Part shown: one piece after another, positions 15,741 through 24,311 of the stretch
How positions within the stretch are numbered: the first letter of the stretch is position 1
How the letters are laid out: the number at the start of each line of letters is the position of its first letter
Source of the DNA: RGEC01 sp964626685
Lineage (GTDB): Bacteria > Bacteroidota > Bacteroidia > NS11-12g > UBA955
Assembly (NCBI GenBank): GCA_964626685.1
Contig: CAZVJY010000007.1
Span: 1-64,000 of the forward strand
Length of the DNA stretch: 64,000 nucleotides
Direction: 5' to 3'
The notes under the pieces: model-generated
Told to the model about the DNA's origin: nothing
The model's input: only the letters and a program-made list of their open reading frames with translations
Database searches by the model: none
Position numbers and translations under genes: made by a program

Positions 15741-17053
15741 AAACAAGAAGCCATAAGCAACCCAAGGTGAATGTAATTACACTGGGGTGCAGTAAAAACC
15801 TGGTTGACTCCGAAGTGATGATGGGGCAGCTTAAGGCCGGAGAATTTGATGTCAGTCATGAGTCAGACAAAAACGATGCTGACATTGTAATCATCAATAC
15901 CTGTGGCTTTATCGAAAATGCAAAACAGGAGAGTATCGACACCATTCTGAGGTTTGCCCAAGAAAAAGCCGATGGCAATTTGGAGAAACTTATTGTTACC
16001 GGTTGTTTGTCGCACCGCTATAAGGATGAATTAAAGGAAGAAATTCCGGAAGTGGATGCCTGGTTCGGCACGCTGGAACTTCCCAATTTGCTGAAAAGCG
16101 TAGGAGCGGATTACCGTCATGAACTCATCGGAGAGAGGCTTACTACAACGCCGAGGCATTATGCCTATGTTAAAATCAGTGAAGGCTGTAACAGGCCCTG
16201 TTCTTTTTGCGCCATACCGCTCATGCGTGGCAACCACGTGAGTAAGTCCATAGAGCAGCTTGTCTCCGAAATTAAAGGACTGGTGCGCAATGGTACCAAA
16301 GAAGTAATGCTCATTGCGCAGGATTCAACATATTACGGTCTGGATTTATACGGAGAAAGAAAACTGGCCGATTTGATGAAGCATGTCAGCGATATTGAAG
16401 GACTGGAATGGATTCGATTGCACTACGCTTTCCCATCGCAGTTTCCCATGGATGTGATTCCTGTAATGGCGGAAAGACCCAATATTTGTAAATATCTGGA
16501 TATTCCCGTACAGCATGCAACCGACAATATGTTAAAAATCATGCGCAGGGGCATCACACGCAGGCGCACAGAGGATTTGTTGAATACACTGCGTTCTGAT
16601 ATACCGGGTATTGCACTGAGAACAACTTTACTGTTGGGACATCCAGGTGAAACAGATGCAGAATTTGACGCTTTGTATGATTTTGTCAAGAATCAGCGAT
16701 TTGACAGATTGGGCGTATTTACCTATTCTCATGAGGAAAATACCCATGCCTTCACCTTGACAGACGATGTTCCTGCAGAGGTGAAAGAGCAACGGGCTGC
16801 AGCACTGATGGAATTGCAAATGGGAATCAGCGAAGAAAAAAACGCCGAAAAACTGGGCCAAACCCTCAAAGTCCTTTTTGATCGAATGGACGGTGATCAT
16901 TTTGTGGGAAGGACCGAATCAGATTCGCCGGAGGTTGACAACGAAGTCTGGGTAGAAGCAAAAAATAATTATGTAAGAATGGGTGACTTTGCCCAAGTGA
17001 AAATAACCGGTTATGGCCCCTACGATCTTCATGGTGAAATAGTCAATCCATGA
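15737..17053 (+). CDS. rimO: Ribosomal protein S12 methylthiotransferase
   Basis: A 438-residue radical SAM enzyme that adds a methylthio group to the aspartate of ribosomal protein S12. The UPF0004 N-terminal domain carries the second 4Fe-4S cluster ligands Cys18 (GCSKN), Cys56 and Cys90. The radical SAM motif CNRPCSFC gives Cys151, Cys155 and Cys158. The C-terminus is a TRAM domain (about 370-438, LFDRMDGDHFVGRTESDSPEVD). It is distinguished from MiaB by the LGCSKNLVDSE opening. It overlaps ftsY and bshC by four bases on each side. Confidence 0.96.
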   Translation: MKTRSHKQPKVNVITLGCSKNLVDSEVMMGQLKAGEFDVSHESDKNDADIVIINTCGFIENAKQESIDTILRFAQEKADGNLEKLIVTGCLSHRYKDELKEEIPEVDAWFGTLELPNLLKSVGADYRHELIGERLTTTPRHYAYVKISEGCNRPCSFCAIPLMRGNHVSKSIEQLVSEIKGLVRNGTKEVMLIAQDSTYYGLDLYGERKLADLMKHVSDIEGLEWIRLHYAFPSQFPMDVIPVMAERPNICKYLDIPVQHATDNMLKIMRRGITRRRTEDLLNTLRSDIPGIALRTTLLLGHPGETDAEFDALYDFVKNQRFDRLGVFTYSHEENTHAFTLTDDVPAEVKEQRAAALMELQMGISEEKNAEKLGQTLKVLFDRMDGDHFVGRTESDSPEVDNEVWVEAKNNYVRMGDFAQVKITGYGPYDLHGEIVNP

Positions 17054-18648
17054 ATGTGAGCTATCATAATGAAGTGCCCGCGGGTTATTATGGTAAACTG
17101 GCCGATGCCTGGCTTTCCGGAGATGAAGAGCTGCAAAAGCTTTATCCGTTAACAGATACAGATATTCCTAAAATCTGTGGGCAATATTCCAGCTTTGATA
17201 CAAGCAGGAGAGAGGTTCTTTTCAAGGCTTTGATGCAACAATATGAAGGGATTGAGCTTCACTCCAATGTGAATAAGAACCTTCAAAAACTGCGCGATAG
17301 CAATGCGTATACGGTTACAACAGGTCAGCAAATTCATATTTTTCTCGGACCAGCATTCTTTATATATAAAATTGCTTCTGTTATTCGGCATGCAAGGCGA
17401 TTACAGGACCAATACCCGGATAAACATTTCATTCCGGTATTCTGGATGGCGACAGAGGATCATGATGTCGTAGAAATCAGTTCTCTGGATGTATTTGGGA
17501 AAAAATACATCTGGGCTGCTCCGGAAGGCCTTCCAACAGGCAGATTGTCAACCCAAGGACTTGAAGAACTCAGTGAACTTTGGGTTGAGCTTGGTGAAAA
17601 AGAGAATGTACCTGACGAGATACAAGACATTTTTAGGTTATTTAAGACAGCCTACAACCGTTTTTCAACCTTGTCTTCTGCCACAAGATTTATTATCCAT
17701 GAATTGTTCGGAAAATATGGACTGCTGGTTATTGATGCAGATCAGGCAGTATTAAAATCCGAATTGCAGACGCTCGCACTGCATGATATTTTAACGGATT
17801 CGGTGTACAGCTGCCTGCAAAATGCGTCTAAGGAACTAAAAGGTCTGGGTTATGGGAACCAGGTGAACCCAAGGAGAACCCACTTTTTTCTGATACAGGA
17901 TGGCCTGAGACAAAGAATTGACAAGGTGGAAGATGGTTTTAAGCTGCATCCATCCGGTGAGGTGGTTTCAATCGAAAAAATGGCTACACTGATTAGGCAA
18001 TCACCGGAATTATTCAGTCCGAATGCGTTGCTTAGACCACTATACCAACAGCTGATTCTGCCCAATGTGGCGTACGTTTGCGGGCCTTCAGAAATACATT
18101 ACTGGCATCAGTTGTATGCTACTTTCAAACTGGAGAATGTGGTTGCACCAATGTTGGTTTTGCGGGACTCTTTTTTGATGTTGGATCCCAAAACCAGGGA
18201 GTTTCTCAATAAACATCAACTCTCCGAAAAATTGATGTGGCAAGGTCCAGAAGTTTCAGCTCAGCATTTGGAAAGAATGATTTTGGGAACAATTCACATT
18301 GATGATGAAATTAGTTCATTGAAAGAACATAATGAGCAGGTTTTTAAATCACTCTTTGCGCTCAAATTCAAGGATATCAAGGCATTAAGAATAAAAAGTG
18401 AATCCTGGATGAAAGAACTTGATAAAGCGAGGAAAGAAATATTGAATGAGGTTAGAAAGCAGCCTGCTTTTGAACCTGAATTCATCAAATTAGGGAAAAT
18501 AACCACCATGAACTTCAATATAAATAGTCCACAGGAGAGATCAGTTTCATGGATTGAGTTTTTATTCAAATTTCGGCAAAATCCGACAGATTTATTGGTT
18601 GAAAAAACAGATTTAAATCATGTATTTGGGACAGTTTATGTCCAATAA
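17050..18648 (+). CDS. bshC: Bacillithiol ligase BshC
   Basis: A 532-residue protein that adds cysteine to glucosaminyl-malate, the last step of bacillithiol synthesis. Recognisable BshC features are TTGQQIHIFLGPAFFIYKI, FIPVFWMATEDHDVVEI, ILPNVAYVCGPSEIHYWHQL and the coiled-coil C-terminal half with LRDSFLML. Length matches the family. It is the last gene of the ftsY-rimO-bshC run, overlapping rimO by four bases. Other bacillithiol genes (bshA, bshB) are not in the window. Confidence 0.95.
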   Translation: MNVSYHNEVPAGYYGKLADAWLSGDEELQKLYPLTDTDIPKICGQYSSFDTSRREVLFKALMQQYEGIELHSNVNKNLQKLRDSNAYTVTTGQQIHIFLGPAFFIYKIASVIRHARRLQDQYPDKHFIPVFWMATEDHDVVEISSLDVFGKKYIWAAPEGLPTGRLSTQGLEELSELWVELGEKENVPDEIQDIFRLFKTAYNRFSTLSSATRFIIHELFGKYGLLVIDADQAVLKSELQTLALHDILTDSVYSCLQNASKELKGLGYGNQVNPRRTHFFLIQDGLRQRIDKVEDGFKLHPSGEVVSIEKMATLIRQSPELFSPNALLRPLYQQLILPNVAYVCGPSEIHYWHQLYATFKLENVVAPMLVLRDSFLMLDPKTREFLNKHQLSEKLMWQGPEVSAQHLERMILGTIHIDDEISSLKEHNEQVFKSLFALKFKDIKALRIKSESWMKELDKARKEILNEVRKQPAFEPEFIKLGKITTMNFNINSPQERSVSWIEFLFKFRQNPTDLLVEKTDLNHVFGTVYVQ

Positions 18649-18691
18649 ATGCGTCGCTTTAGGTATTGTTGCTGAAAATCATTTTTTTTTA

Positions 18692-18722
18692 TTGATTATT
18701 TGAAAATTGCCTCCTATTTTCG
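18692..18722 (+). promoter_or_regulatory. Promoter of OmpA-like gene
   Basis: TTG (18692-18694), a 20-base spacer and TATTTTCG (18715-18722) give a -33/-7 pair with the TTCG variant of the -7 box. The ATG is 21 bases downstream. Confidence 0.45.
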
Positions 18723-18743
18723 CACCATCAACAGTTATAACTG

Positions 18744-20354
18744 ATGCAACTTAATTTTACAAAAAGTATTTCCGCGGGTTTATTCCTCAGTTTAATGGCA
18801 GGCGCAGTAGCGCAGCCTTATTACAAGCAAAAGCCCGGTGCCAATTATCATGAAGCCGCCATGGAAAAATGGCCTTCCGGAAAAGCGGACAAGAAAAAGG
18901 ATTCTGGCCAGTATTCAGTAACTTCCTACTTTGTAGATCGCAGAGCAAAGCAATGGTCTTTGGGTGTTGGGGGTGGTTCTACACAGTTCTTTGGAGATGC
19001 CGATAAGGTTCAGCCGGGCTGGCATACAAAGGCATTTGCCAAATACAGCATTTCCCAAACCTTTGGTCTTAAAGCAGAATGGAATATTGGTGTTCTCCGC
19101 GGTGCCAGGGATTACCAGTTTCCTACACTATACAAAGATTATTTCCGATTCAGAAGCAATTTTCAAGATTACAACATTCAAATGGTTTTCACCCTTGGAA
19201 ATATTAGCTTCTTGCGTCCGTTGCGGAAAACACAGTTGAATCTGTTTGTAGGTGGCGGTTGGGGTTCATACCGTTCAGTGGCTAAGTTCAACGACCAACG
19301 TCTCTACATTGGCGGTGATTATTACCTAAACCACTATTTTGGTCAGGGTACACCAAATCCCAATGTAGGAAAAGATGTTGAAGATCGCTGGGAAGGCAGA
19401 CATTGGAATGTTCCCTTTGGATTTGGAATCAAGCACAATCTTGGTAAAAACTTTGACATTGGACTTGATTACCGTCAGACCTATACCAGGACTGATGATA
19501 TCGATGTTTACAACACAAACATTTGGCAAAACCGCTGGTTCGATCAGTACAGCACGCTTACCGTATACGGTGCCTGGAAGTTTGGAAGCAAGAGCAATCA
19601 GCATTACGATTGGTTAAGTCCGGTTGAAAGCATTTATGAAAAAGTAAATAAACTCGACCGCCGTGTGGATACTCTCTATTCTGATGCTGATGGTGATGGC
19701 GTAAGCGATTTCTTCGATGTGGATGACAGCACTGAACAGGGTGTCAATGTTTATGGCAATGGCACTGCAGTTGATACTGATGGAGATGGTATTGCTGATT
19801 ATAAAGATAAAGAGCCTTTCTCAGAAAAAGGTGTTGAAGTTGACGCTGATGGTCGTATGATTGATTCAGACGGAGACAATATCCCCAATGTACGCGATCT
19901 TGAACCAAACAGCCCTATAGGTGCTATGGTGGATGCAAGAGGCCGCAGTATTGTGAACAATTGCTGTAATTGCGATGACATGACTTTCCCTTCATTGTAT
20001 TTTGAAAACAACAAATGTCAGATTAGGCCTGAGTTCCAGGTTGTAATGATGATGATTGCTGACAAAATGAAGCAGTGTCCTGATAAAAAATTGGTAATCT
20101 GCGGTTCTGCTGGTGAGAAAGAAAAAATGTATGCAGGTAAAAAAGGTGATGTGATTGGGTCTTGCCGCACAGAAGCCATCATCCAGGCGCTGGTTAGCCA
20201 GTTCGGTATCACCCGCGACCGTATTGTGGTGGATCCCGCTTGCAAATCTGAAGATAAAAATAAAATGGAGTTCAAGTTTGGTGGTTCTAAGCCTGCAGCA
20301 CCTAAGGTTACACCTGCTCCGGCATTGCCTCCTTCTCCAAGATCCAGTCGTTAA
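18744..20354 (+). CDS. OmpA-family outer membrane protein with calcium-binding repeats
   Basis: A 536-residue exported protein. A signal peptide (about 1-23) precedes a beta-barrel-like domain (about 55-290; GVGGGSTQFFGDADK, LNLFVGGGWGSY, Tyr/Trp-rich strands). Thrombospondin type 3 repeats follow at about 312-395 (DADGDGVSDFFDVDD, DTDGDGIADYKD, DSDGDNIPNVRD). A degenerate OmpA C-terminal domain lies at about 410-520. The C-domain has FENNKCQI and SCRTEAIIQALVSQFGI, but the usual NRRVE end is replaced by KNKMEFKF and the peptidoglycan-binding Asp is not obvious. It probably links the outer membrane to the wall, though wall binding may be weak. Confidence 0.88.
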   Translation: MQLNFTKSISAGLFLSLMAGAVAQPYYKQKPGANYHEAAMEKWPSGKADKKKDSGQYSVTSYFVDRRAKQWSLGVGGGSTQFFGDADKVQPGWHTKAFAKYSISQTFGLKAEWNIGVLRGARDYQFPTLYKDYFRFRSNFQDYNIQMVFTLGNISFLRPLRKTQLNLFVGGGWGSYRSVAKFNDQRLYIGGDYYLNHYFGQGTPNPNVGKDVEDRWEGRHWNVPFGFGIKHNLGKNFDIGLDYRQTYTRTDDIDVYNTNIWQNRWFDQYSTLTVYGAWKFGSKSNQHYDWLSPVESIYEKVNKLDRRVDTLYSDADGDGVSDFFDVDDSTEQGVNVYGNGTAVDTDGDGIADYKDKEPFSEKGVEVDADGRMIDSDGDNIPNVRDLEPNSPIGAMVDARGRSIVNNCCNCDDMTFPSLYFENNKCQIRPEFQVVMMMIADKMKQCPDKKLVICGSAGEKEKMYAGKKGDVIGSCRTEAIIQALVSQFGITRDRIVVDPACKSEDKNKMEFKFGGSKPAAPKVTPAPALPPSPRSSR

Positions 20355-20375
20355 TTCATCAAGATTATATACAAA

Positions 20376-20401
20376 ACGGGCCTAAACGGCCCGTTTTTTT
20401 T
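20376..20401. terminator. Terminator between convergent genes
   Basis: ACGGGCC (20376-20382) pairs perfectly with GGCCCGT (20388-20394), with T tails on the plus strand and a shorter T-rich tail on the minus strand. It can serve both the OmpA-like gene and miaA. Confidence 0.88.
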
Positions 20402-20409
20402 GTGGTTAA

Positions 20410-21303
20410 TCAGATTGTTTTAATTACCGTTTCAACTGCCGTTCCAGGTTGTATGATAATTCCGTCTGTCTGGTTTTTAAACCAGGTAATCTGCCTTTTG
20501 GCATAATTGCGGGTATGCTGTTTGATTTTTAAAATCGCATCATCCAAAGTAGTATTTCCTTCGAAATAATCGAAAAGCTCTGAATACCCTACGGTTTTTA
20601 ACACAGGCATGTCTTTGAAAGAAACAAGTGATTCTGCTTCTTTAAGCAGGCCGGTAGCAATCATACTATCAACCCGCTGCTCAATTCTTGCGTATAGGAC
20701 TTCTCTATCAGGAATAAGATTGAAAATCATGAAAGGATCATTAATGCCCTCCATTTTTGGACTATAAATTTCTTTGAGTGTCTTGTTTGGGGAACTAAGC
20801 AATAGTTCAGCTGCACGTTTTAATCTTGCTGGATTTTGTTTCTCAACCCGTTGAATGGCCTCAGTATCAATACTCATTAATAATTGCTGCAGTCCATTAA
20901 TCCCTTCATTTACCCATATTGATTCAACTTTTTTGCGGATTGCTGCAGGGGTTTCAGGCAATATGCTAAAACCTTGTAATACCGCTTTTAGATAAAGCCC
21001 GGTTCCTCCGCAAAGTACAACCTGCTCATGGTTACGGAGAATTTCATTTATAGTATGTCTGGCTTCTTCAGCAAAAGTTGCTGCGCTGTAGGGATCATGA
21101 ATACTTTTATTGGCAATAAAATGATGTGGCACAGCCGAAAGCTGTTCTGGAGTAGGTCGTGCAACCCCGATATTCAGTTCATGATAAAATTGTCGGCTGT
21201 CAAAGCTGATTACTTCGGTTTTTAACTTTTGTGCAATTTTGATGGAAATATCAGTTTTTCCGGAAGCTGTAGGCCCTGCTATGGCTATAATCCTCGGCTT
21301 CAT
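20410..21303 (-). CDS. miaA: tRNA dimethylallyltransferase
   Basis: A 297-residue enzyme that adds a dimethylallyl group to A37 of tRNAs reading UNN codons, using DMAPP. Visible features are the P-loop GPTASGKTD (10-18), SFDSRQFYHELNIG, CGGTGLYLKAVL and the C-terminal ARxQITWFKNQ-type motif (YAKRQITWFKNQ). It is shorter than the E. coli enzyme, as usual in this phylum. It is the second gene of a two-gene unit, 15 bases behind a pRiA4b ORF-3-like gene. Confidence 0.96.
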   Translation of the reverse strand: MKPRIIAIAGPTASGKTDISIKIAQKLKTEVISFDSRQFYHELNIGVARPTPEQLSAVPHHFIANKSIHDPYSAATFAEEARHTINEILRNHEQVVLCGGTGLYLKAVLQGFSILPETPAAIRKKVESIWVNEGINGLQQLLMSIDTEAIQRVEKQNPARLKRAAELLLSSPNKTLKEIYSPKMEGINDPFMIFNLIPDREVLYARIEQRVDSMIATGLLKEAESLVSFKDMPVLKTVGYSELFDYFEGNTTLDDAILKIKQHTRNYAKRQITWFKNQTDGIIIQPGTAVETVIKTI

Positions 21304-21318
21304 CGGAAAATTCCAATA

Positions 21319-21972
21319 TTACTGGTCGGTGACCTCTGAAAATCCGTCCATGCCAAAATCATCATCGGTGCCATCACCATATTCATTCAATCCGAGTACA
21401 TCATCATCTTCATCATCTGCATCATCTGCATCATCTGCATCATCAATTAATTCTTCTTCGGCACCTTCCATGATGTTCTTGCCTGCTTTGGCAGCCAGAA
21501 TTTTGGCAGCCAGTGCATCAAATTCATTGTCATCCAGCATTTTAAACCGGCTGTCTTCCCTTTGTCTGGGAGATTTACCTTCAGTTCTGTATACTAAAGG
21601 ATATTCCTTTCCCGGCGCATCATCGGCTATCATTTGCAACTCGCAATTCAGAGTCCACATGGCTAGAAAATCAGTTATATAAATAAAACGCTGGTGGGGA
21701 TCATTAATGTAGTCGCGCAAACGTGCATCTTTCATAAGCGCTTTGGGTTCTGGGTTGTCTGTTTCACTCGTTCCCATGTCATCCAGACATATTTCAAACA
21801 ACTTGCGCCACTTATCATCACTGATGTAGAAGGACGTAGGTTCTTTTTTGTCAAATCCGATAGAATCCTGAATTACGTTGTGAAATTCCAGGAATGTATG
21901 AGAGGGTTTAATGTCAATCCATCTGACAACATCTTCCAAATCTTCGAACCAAACCTTAAAACGATAAATCAT
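21319..21972 (-). CDS. Plasmid pRiA4b ORF-3-like (IS1096 TnpR-like) protein
   Basis: A 217-residue protein whose N-terminus (MIYRFKVWFEDLEDVVRWI, then the FHNVIQDSIGFD region and FYISDDKWRK) matches the pRiA4b ORF-3/TnpR-like domain. The C-terminal 70 residues are very acidic, with an Ala-Asp-Asp repeat (about 175-200) encoded by nine-base tandem repeats. The family name comes from passenger genes of mobile elements, but no transposase or terminal repeats are nearby. In Bacteroidota it is usually a chromosomal gene of unknown role. It is followed by miaA in the same direction. Confidence 0.88.
   Translation of the reverse strand: MIYRFKVWFEDLEDVVRWIDIKPSHTFLEFHNVIQDSIGFDKKEPTSFYISDDKWRKLFEICLDDMGTSETDNPEPKALMKDARLRDYINDPHQRFIYITDFLAMWTLNCELQMIADDAPGKEYPLVYRTEGKSPRQREDSRFKMLDDNEFDALAAKILAAKAGKNIMEGAEEELIDDADDADDADDEDDDVLGLNEYGDGTDDDFGMDGFSEVTDQ
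21402..21446 (-). repeat. Nine-base tandem repeat inside coding region
   Basis: Five units of CATCATCTG or close variants (three perfect, starting 21411) encode the Asp/Ala repeat of the pRiA4b ORF-3-like protein. All changes in copy number keep the frame. Confidence 0.8.
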
Positions 21973-21979
21973 CTTGATG

Positions 21980-21987
21980 CAAAGTTA
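21980..21987 (-). promoter_or_regulatory. Promoter -7 box for pRiA4b ORF-3-like gene
   Basis: On the minus strand TAACTTTG is an exact consensus match, seven bases before the ATG at 21972. Confidence 0.5.
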
Positions 21988-22008
21988 AATGATGCCGCGC
22001 AAATTCCG

Positions 22009-22016
22009 TATTTTCG
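22009..22016 (+). promoter_or_regulatory. Promoter -7 box for TonB-dependent receptor
   Basis: TATTTTCG (TTCG variant) lies nine bases before the ATG at 22026. It is 21 bases from the divergent -7 box at 21980-21987, so the two promoters overlap. Confidence 0.45.
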
Positions 22017-22025
22017 CGGTATAGG

Positions 22026-24311
22026 ATGCGGATAATATTTTGTTTTTTGTGTTGGTTGGTTGCATCGGGCTCATTGTATGCCCAAACCGGAGACATCAGG
22101 GGATTTGTTTACAATTCAGAATCAGGTGAGCGCCTTGCAAACGCAATTGTAAAGGTGGGCAGCGACGGACGTATTGTATTGTCTGATGCCGATGGTTATT
22201 ATTCCTTAACCAAGTTGCCAATCGGAAAACAGCTTTTATGGGTTTGGGCAGCTGGCTTCGATACAACCTCTGTGGAAGTTATGGTTTTTAATGGTGCCAA
22301 TACCAAAGCCGATCATTATTTGCAGAAAACTACCAGCATGGAAGAAGTTCGGATTTCTGTTGCAAAAAAGCGTGATGCCGGTATTACAGGAACACCGATT
22401 GAGGCCAAACAGATTTATAAAATACCTACAGTGGGTGCCGAAGCTGATATCATCCAGTATTTACAAATTATGCCGGGAGTTGTATTTACAGGTGATCAGG
22501 GCGGTCAACTTTATATACGCGGGGGGTCACCTATAATGAACAAGGTAATGCTGGACGGGATGACCATTTATAATCCTTTTCACTCAATTGGTTTGTTTTC
22601 GGTGTTTGAAACAGATTTGATAAAAAGCGCCGATGTGCATACTGCCGGATTCGGTGCCCAATATGGTGGCAGAATCAGCGCGGTTGTGGATGTGAGGACC
22701 CGTGATGGAAATAAGCAAAGGCTTAGCGCCAAAACCGGTCTAACTACATTTACCGGTAAGTTTTTGCTGGAAGGCCCGCTGAAAAAATTTAGTAAAGGCA
22801 ACAGCAACAGCTCATTTGTTCTTTCATACCGCAATTCTTTTTTGAGGCAGTCATCCCGATTGTTTTACAATTATGCCAATCCCGATAAGTTGCCATACAA
22901 CTTTGGCGATCTTTTTGGTAAATTCAGTCTGAACGGTGCTGGTGGTGGTTATGCCAATTTGTATGGCTTTCGTTTCAGTGACAGGGTTGATTTTCCCAAT
23001 ACAACCCGTTATAACTGGGTTTCAAGTGGGTTTGGAGGAAAATACCTTGTAGTCCCGGATCAGTCAAAAACCCGGCTTGACGGCTATTTTCTGTACAGCA
23101 ACTACGAGATAAATCAGATTGAAAAGGACGGATTGCCAAGAAGAAGTGGTATTGGTGGCTTTAACATTGGGATGAATTTTTCATACAATTTTAAAAAGGA
23201 TCAGTTCAAGTGGGGACTTGAGATGAATAGTTTTCAAACCGACTTTGTACTCTATAACAGCAATAGCCGTCTCATTCAGCAAAAAGAATCAACTGCTGAA
23301 ATCAATACCTTTGCCAACTACAAGTATATAAGAAAGAAGTTTACTACTGAAACAGGCATACGCTGGCAACATTATGCCTCATTGGGTAATGGCAGTTTAG
23401 AGCCCAGAATTCAGGCAAAGTATAGTCCGTTTCCTTGGCTTTCTGTAAAAGCTGCGGTGGGTAAATACAGCCAGAACCTTTTGTCGGCTATCAGTGACAG
23501 GGACGTTGTGAATTTGTTTTACGGATTTTTAAGTGGTCCGGAAAACCTGCCGGCCACGTTCAACGGAAAACCGGTTACGGACCGACTTCAAAAGGCCCGT
23601 CATGCGGTTGCCGGAATGGAGTATCAAATTACCAAACGCATCAGTGTTAATACGGAAGCCTTCTTCAAAAGGTTTGATCAGATTACCAATATCAACCGTG
23701 ATAAACTCTTTAACGACGATTTATTCAATCAAAGCAAGCCTGCCAGACTGCGTCAGGATTTTATTATTGAAACCGGAGATGCTTACGGTGCAGATGCAAC
23801 CTTCAAATATGAGGACAAACGATGGTACGTATGGGCAGTATACAGCCTGACGTATGTGAATCGATTTGACGGCGTAATTACCTATCAGCCAATTTTTGAC
23901 AGAAGGCACAATGCAAATATTCTTGTAAATTACACTTTACCTGGTAAGGCCAAATCCACTGAAGTGAGCCTGCGTTGGAATTTTGGTTCCGGTTTTCCAT
24001 TTACGCAGACCCAGGGTTATTACGAGAAATTTGATTTTGGACAGGGTTTGAGCACCGATTATGTTTCCGGTAATGGCGATCTTGGTATTTTGTTCAGTGG
24101 ACTTAATGCCGGAAGGTTGCCTTACTATCACCGACTTGATTTCTCGGCTAAAAGAACATGGAAATTGCCCAATAGCAGACAGTTTCAGATGGTGCTTAGT
24201 GTTACCAACGTATATAATCGGGACAATATCTTTTATTTTGACCGCGTAAACAACGTCAGGGTTAATCAGCTACCACTTTTGCCGGCGCTGGGTTGCAATT
24301 ATACTTTCTAA
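22026..24311 (+). CDS. TonB-dependent outer membrane receptor
   Basis: A 761-residue receptor for active import across the outer membrane. It has a signal peptide (1-20, ending SLYAQ), a CarboxypepD_reg-like domain (about 22-105; GDIRGFVYNSESGERLANAIV), a plug (about 135-230; IIQYLQIMPGV, LYIRGGSP, VMLDGMTIYNP) and a 22-strand-type barrel ending in LPALGCNYTF with the terminal aromatic residue. It lacks a SusD partner gene, so it is not a classic glycan utilisation pair. The substrate is unknown. Its 3' end overlaps the convergent mutS by four bases. Confidence 0.93.
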   Translation: MRIIFCFLCWLVASGSLYAQTGDIRGFVYNSESGERLANAIVKVGSDGRIVLSDADGYYSLTKLPIGKQLLWVWAAGFDTTSVEVMVFNGANTKADHYLQKTTSMEEVRISVAKKRDAGITGTPIEAKQIYKIPTVGAEADIIQYLQIMPGVVFTGDQGGQLYIRGGSPIMNKVMLDGMTIYNPFHSIGLFSVFETDLIKSADVHTAGFGAQYGGRISAVVDVRTRDGNKQRLSAKTGLTTFTGKFLLEGPLKKFSKGNSNSSFVLSYRNSFLRQSSRLFYNYANPDKLPYNFGDLFGKFSLNGAGGGYANLYGFRFSDRVDFPNTTRYNWVSSGFGGKYLVVPDQSKTRLDGYFLYSNYEINQIEKDGLPRRSGIGGFNIGMNFSYNFKKDQFKWGLEMNSFQTDFVLYNSNSRLIQQKESTAEINTFANYKYIRKKFTTETGIRWQHYASLGNGSLEPRIQAKYSPFPWLSVKAAVGKYSQNLLSAISDRDVVNLFYGFLSGPENLPATFNGKPVTDRLQKARHAVAGMEYQITKRISVNTEAFFKRFDQITNINRDKLFNDDLFNQSKPARLRQDFIIETGDAYGADATFKYEDKRWYVWAVYSLTYVNRFDGVITYQPIFDRRHNANILVNYTLPGKAKSTEVSLRWNFGSGFPFTQTQGYYEKFDFGQGLSTDYVSGNGDLGILFSGLNAGRLPYYHRLDFSAKRTWKLPNSRQFQMVLSVTNVYNRDNIFYFDRVNNVRVNQLPLLPALGCNYTF

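Noticed and set aside
15311..15859. 182-codon open frame on the minus strand
   Set aside because: It is antisense to ftsY and rimO, both of which have clear catalytic motifs in the plus frame.
21402..21446. Short tandem repeat as a CRISPR array
   Set aside because: The units are nine bases with no spacers and lie within a coding frame.
21319..21972. Mobile element suggested by the pRiA4b/IS1096 family name
   Set aside because: No transposase, terminal inverted repeats or target duplications were found; the gene is followed by miaA and looks chromosomal.
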